DNA of 64,000 bases from Eremothecium cymbalariae DBVPG#7215 (taxonomy: Eukaryota; Ascomycota; Saccharomycetes; Saccharomycetales; Saccharomycetaceae), in the NCBI RefSeq assembly GCF_000235365.1, contig NC_016452.1:606001-670000 (forward strand), read 5' to 3'. How positions within the stretch are numbered: the first letter of the stretch is position 1; the number at the start of each line of letters is the position of its first letter. Both the position numbers and the translations under genes were made by a program. Below, piece by piece: positions 60,871-64,000 of this stretch. A model generated the notes under the pieces. It had not been told where the DNA came from, made no database searches, and was given only the letters and a program-made list of their open reading frames with translations.

Positions 60871-63800
60871 TTATTTGATATTTAGGATATCTATATTTTG
60901 TAAAGTAGTACTTTTGGTCATATTACTACTTTTGTATATTCCAATCAACTGCTGTGCTAGTTCAAACATATTATTTCTTAAAGAAATAACAATGAACTGG
61001 GCATTTTTTGTACGCTCTTTAATATAATTCGCAACAATAGATACATTTCTGAAATCTAATGCGGCGTCTATTTCATCCATAACATATAATGGAGTTGGCT
61101 TATATTTATGAAGGGCAAATACCAATGCTAACGAACTTAAAGTTTTCTCACCCCCAGATAAATTTGAAATGTTTCTCCAGCTTTTTTTTGGTGGCATTAC
61201 ACTAAAAAGTACACCTTCTGAAAATGGATCTAAACTATCGACCAGTTCTAGTTCAGCGTTTCCGCCCATGGTAATCATCTGGTATATTTCTTTTACAGTC
61301 ATAGAAATGATACCAAAGCCATCCATAAACTCTTCTAGACGACTCTTTTTTAACATTTCATACCTATTTCTTATTTCCTCTCTTTTTTCGACAGATTCAT
61401 TTAAATCAAGTTTCCTTCTTTTATACTCAGCCAGTCTTAAAGCGTACTCTTCCAAAATGTCTATATCAGCATATGCAGTATCCATATATTCTTTTAATTG
61501 GGCGATTTCAAGTGCGAGCTCCTCAATATCAATATTATCAAGTTCAGCCTCAGTTAATTTTGGTAACCCTGGACCGATATATGATGCATCCTGGTCTACA
61601 TCCATGGACTCTTGGTCGTTGAAACTGTTAGGGTCTTCGGATATTAGCTTTGCTTCCCCATCATTCATATCAGCATCATGATCTTCAACAGTCATTTCTG
61701 GAATACATTGATTAGATGGTGTTACTGCACGATCAGTTAGAGATTCTAACGGTAAGTTATGTTCATCGAGTTTTTGTAACAACTGTTCTACATCTCTAAG
61801 TTTAAGTGTGTTCAGCTCCTCATCAGTTCGCGATATCTCAGCTTTTATATGATGTTCCAAGTTTTTCAGCTTTTCTAAATGAGTGCACATCTCTATTTCT
61901 TCTGATTTGAATTTTTCAACATACGCAGCTTTATCGTCCAAGTTTTTCTTTGCAGTTTCATGTTCCTGGTTTAACTGCTCCTTCTTATCTTCAATAACCT
62001 CTATGAGATGTTCAGTCTCTCTAAGGCCTTCTTGTAGGGCTTCGTGGGAATTATTTGTTTTTGATAGCTCTATTTCACAGTGGTTTATATCATTCTCAGC
62101 TCCTAACTTTTGTTTGGAAGCTCTGTTCATTTCGAGTTCATTTTTTTTAAGTTCAGTTCTATTTTTCTTCTGTTTAGCTACGATTATCTGAAGCTGCTGA
62201 GTTAAGGAGTCGACTTTAGAGTTTTGAGATTGGAGCTTGAGGCCACCAATCTTCATAATTTGGGCACGTAGTTCGGAAATTTGTTCGTTCTTAACTTTAG
62301 ATTCATCTTTTAAAGCTACTAGTTCACTGTTTAAGGCTACTAACTGATTTTCAATATCTTCCAGAGGGCCATTATCTCTCTGATTATTCTCTGCAGTCGA
62401 CTCAAGTTCAATTAGGGTGTCTTTCTTAGATTGAAGCTCAGAACTTAACGTATCAATATCTATTTTATGCTTTGAAATTTCGACATCAATATTAGGCTGC
62501 CTGTCTTTATACTTTTGCAACGCTGCCTCCATCTCTTGAAATGTATCTGTGGCGATCTTAAAGTTGGTTTCCCTATCGGTTAACTCTGCTTCCATACGTT
62601 GAACTTCTTCAGAAGTATACATGTCATTGGATCTCTGTTTTGATTTCATTAAGCCTTTGACAACACGATCCCCACCACCCGACATAGTACCAGAAATATC
62701 AATTAGTTTACCATCTAACGTCACTACTCGGAATCTCCTTGTACCATATGCCACACGATTGGCTTGGGCTAAATCTTTAGCAACCAATGTATCTCTTAGA
62801 ACGCTATATAATGCAGGAGCGAAGATTTCGTTTTTTGGAGTGGTCAGGTCAAAGAGTCTTGGAACGTTCTCGGGTGTTGTAACTTTTGCCATATTGAACT
62901 TTTTTAGTTTGTCCAATAAAATAAATCTTGCATATCCTAATTTGTTTTTTCTAAGATGTTCAATGCATTGTTGAGCACATTCAACCGTTTCGACGACTAT
63001 ATCGTCCAGTCTTGGGCATGCAACTGAAATAGCAATATCATATTTATCATCAATAGTTCCTAAATCCCCTAAACGTCCATGGAACCCGTGAATACGACCA
63101 GATTTTTGCAATCGACATAATGCGCCTAGAACCTTGTTCTTATTTTCGACGTTTGAAAGAGCAACACGAGCATCTGTCATACGCTGACGGTGATTAGTTA
63201 GAACCTGTTTCATGTCCACCAATTTCTTTTTGGCACTATCGCATTCACCTTGAGCAGTAGAAATAAAGCTGGTAATTGCTGCTGATTCTTTTTCTAATTT
63301 GTTGATTTTCTTTTTGTGATTTTCAATTCTATCTTTGTAAGATTCAATGTCTTTGCGAAGCTGAGAAATTTCTTGTTCAAGTTTCAATTTTGATTCTTTG
63401 ATAATCAGGATTTCGGACTCAGCTAATTTTATCTGAGAGTTCTTTGCCTCTAGTTTTGTAGTCCAAGGTTCAAGCTCCTTTTCTAGTGACGCCACCTCTT
63501 CAGATATGCTGCTGGTCTTATCGCGTAATGACATTTTGATTGCATCCAACTCCGACCGTTCACTATGTAAAGACTCATTTAATTCCAACAAGGAATTTTC
63601 AAACTCCGTCTGAGCTTCATTAAGTCTTCGGATATTATTTTCACAGTGTCTAATATTTTTCTCTGCAACTTGTAAAGTCTTCTCAGCCTTAGTGCGTTTT
63701 TGATTTAAACTCTTCAGTTTTTCCTCACTGGACACAAGTTCTCTTTGCAATTGAAGTTTGTCTTTTACCAGTTGACTTTTTTCTGCATTGATCTTAGTGA

Positions 63801-64000
63801 TCTGTTCTTCTAGATTGTCAGATAACTCCCTTAAATCAGTTATTTCTTTCTGAAGTTCACCATATTTATTTCTTTCATTCTCCAGTTTCTCTGTAAAAGC
63901 ACTTATTTTATCTAGCGTTACTGCGAGCTTTTTAGTCTCTTTATTAATATCCCACTGAAGCTGCTTCGACTTTAATAAGGTCAATTGCTTCTCCTTTGCT
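60871..64000 (-). CDS. SMC4: SMC4, condensin ATPase, C-terminal ~1040 residues
   Basis: Core condensin subunit that pairs with Smc2 to compact chromosomes. The gene runs off the right edge; its ATG and Walker A are outside the window, and the frame is open to base 64000. Visible are a first coiled coil, the hinge (~300-475 of this fragment) with HGFHGRLGDLG and the GTMSGGGDRV turn, a second coiled coil, an acidic insert (~765-825), and the C-terminal ATPase lobe with the signature NLSGGEKTLSSLALVFALH and Walker B LYVMDEIDAALD. Position next to CSF1 equals YLR086W. Confidence 0.96.
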   Translation of the reverse strand, partial: AKEKQLTLLKSKQLQWDINKETKKLAVTLDKISAFTEKLENERNKYGELQKEITDLRELSDNLEEQITKINAEKSQLVKDKLQLQRELVSSEEKLKSLNQKRTKAEKTLQVAEKNIRHCENNIRRLNEAQTEFENSLLELNESLHSERSELDAIKMSLRDKTSSISEEVASLEKELEPWTTKLEAKNSQIKLAESEILIIKESKLKLEQEISQLRKDIESYKDRIENHKKKINKLEKESAAITSFISTAQGECDSAKKKLVDMKQVLTNHRQRMTDARVALSNVENKNKVLGALCRLQKSGRIHGFHGRLGDLGTIDDKYDIAISVACPRLDDIVVETVECAQQCIEHLRKNKLGYARFILLDKLKKFNMAKVTTPENVPRLFDLTTPKNEIFAPALYSVLRDTLVAKDLAQANRVAYGTRRFRVVTLDGKLIDISGTMSGGGDRVVKGLMKSKQRSNDMYTSEEVQRMEAELTDRETNFKIATDTFQEMEAALQKYKDRQPNIDVEISKHKIDIDTLSSELQSKKDTLIELESTAENNQRDNGPLEDIENQLVALNSELVALKDESKVKNEQISELRAQIMKIGGLKLQSQNSKVDSLTQQLQIIVAKQKKNRTELKKNELEMNRASKQKLGAENDINHCEIELSKTNNSHEALQEGLRETEHLIEVIEDKKEQLNQEHETAKKNLDDKAAYVEKFKSEEIEMCTHLEKLKNLEHHIKAEISRTDEELNTLKLRDVEQLLQKLDEHNLPLESLTDRAVTPSNQCIPEMTVEDHDADMNDGEAKLISEDPNSFNDQESMDVDQDASYIGPGLPKLTEAELDNIDIEELALEIAQLKEYMDTAYADIDILEEYALRLAEYKRRKLDLNESVEKREEIRNRYEMLKKSRLEEFMDGFGIISMTVKEIYQMITMGGNAELELVDSLDPFSEGVLFSVMPPKKSWRNISNLSGGEKTLSSLALVFALHKYKPTPLYVMDEIDAALDFRNVSIVANYIKERTKNAQFIVISLRNNMFELAQQLIGIYKSSNMTKSTTLQNIDILNIK

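Overview
The window is a stretch of nuclear chromosome from a budding yeast of the family Saccharomycetaceae. Genes are compact and almost all intronless, the one clear intron has yeast-type splice signals, and nearly every protein is recognisable as a Saccharomyces cerevisiae orthologue. The order is diagnostic. Reading left to right, the genes follow S. cerevisiae chromosome IV (ARO1, SWF1, YDR124W, INO2, DPB4, TRM1, COX26, VBA4, APC4, TMA64, MRPL1, YDR115W, PDS1, FOB1) interleaved with chromosome XII (MIM2, ICT1, CHA4, HRT3, IOC2, GIS3, NYV1, SUL2, GEP5, XDJ1, ALT1, GAA1, CSF1, SMC4). Single genes stand where S. cerevisiae has duplicate pairs (ECM18/ICT1, KIN1/KIN2, ALT1/ALT2). This is the pattern of a lineage that did not pass through the whole-genome duplication. 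The moderately AT-rich sequence would fit an Eremothecium (not the GC-rich E. gossypii), Kluyveromyces or a similar genus; the species cannot be fixed from the sequence alone.

Layout. 1-6 kb: 5' part of ARO1, the palmitoyltransferase SWF1, an unassigned 202-residue protein and the mitochondrial import factor MIM2. 6-14 kb: lipid acyltransferase ICT1/ECM18, the Zn2Cys6 activator CHA4, YDR124W, F-box protein HRT3 and the bHLH lipid regulator INO2. 14-27 kb: kinase KIN1/2, ISW1b subunit IOC2, GIS3, the spliced v-SNARE gene NYV1 and DPB4. 27-36 kb: TRM1, COX26, VBA4 and a sulfate permease. 36-49.6 kb: APC4, TMA64, MRPL1, bL34m, GEP5, securin PDS1, the J-protein XDJ1, alanine transaminase ALT1 and FOB1. 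50-64 kb: GAA1, the giant lipid-transfer protein CSF1 and the 3' part of SMC4.

The genes are ordinary housekeeping and regulatory loci and are not an operon-like system. Several promoters carry motifs that fit the known regulation of the gene: UASINO-like and CACGTG elements before INO2, Cbf1 plus Met31/32-like sites before the sulfate permease, Gcn4-like sites before ARO1, heat-shock elements between XDJ1 and ALT1, and an inverted AAATTTT pair before MRPL1. I found no transposon, CRISPR array, rRNA or confident tRNA gene. The clearest relic of a mobile element is FOB1, whose fold is that of a retroelement integrase with a decayed active site. I did not find a convincing new multi-gene system. 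The best undescribed candidates are a possible spliced small transcript at 24.7-25.2 kb, the unassigned gene at 4.6 kb, and the GC-rich, doubly open promoter island before INO2.
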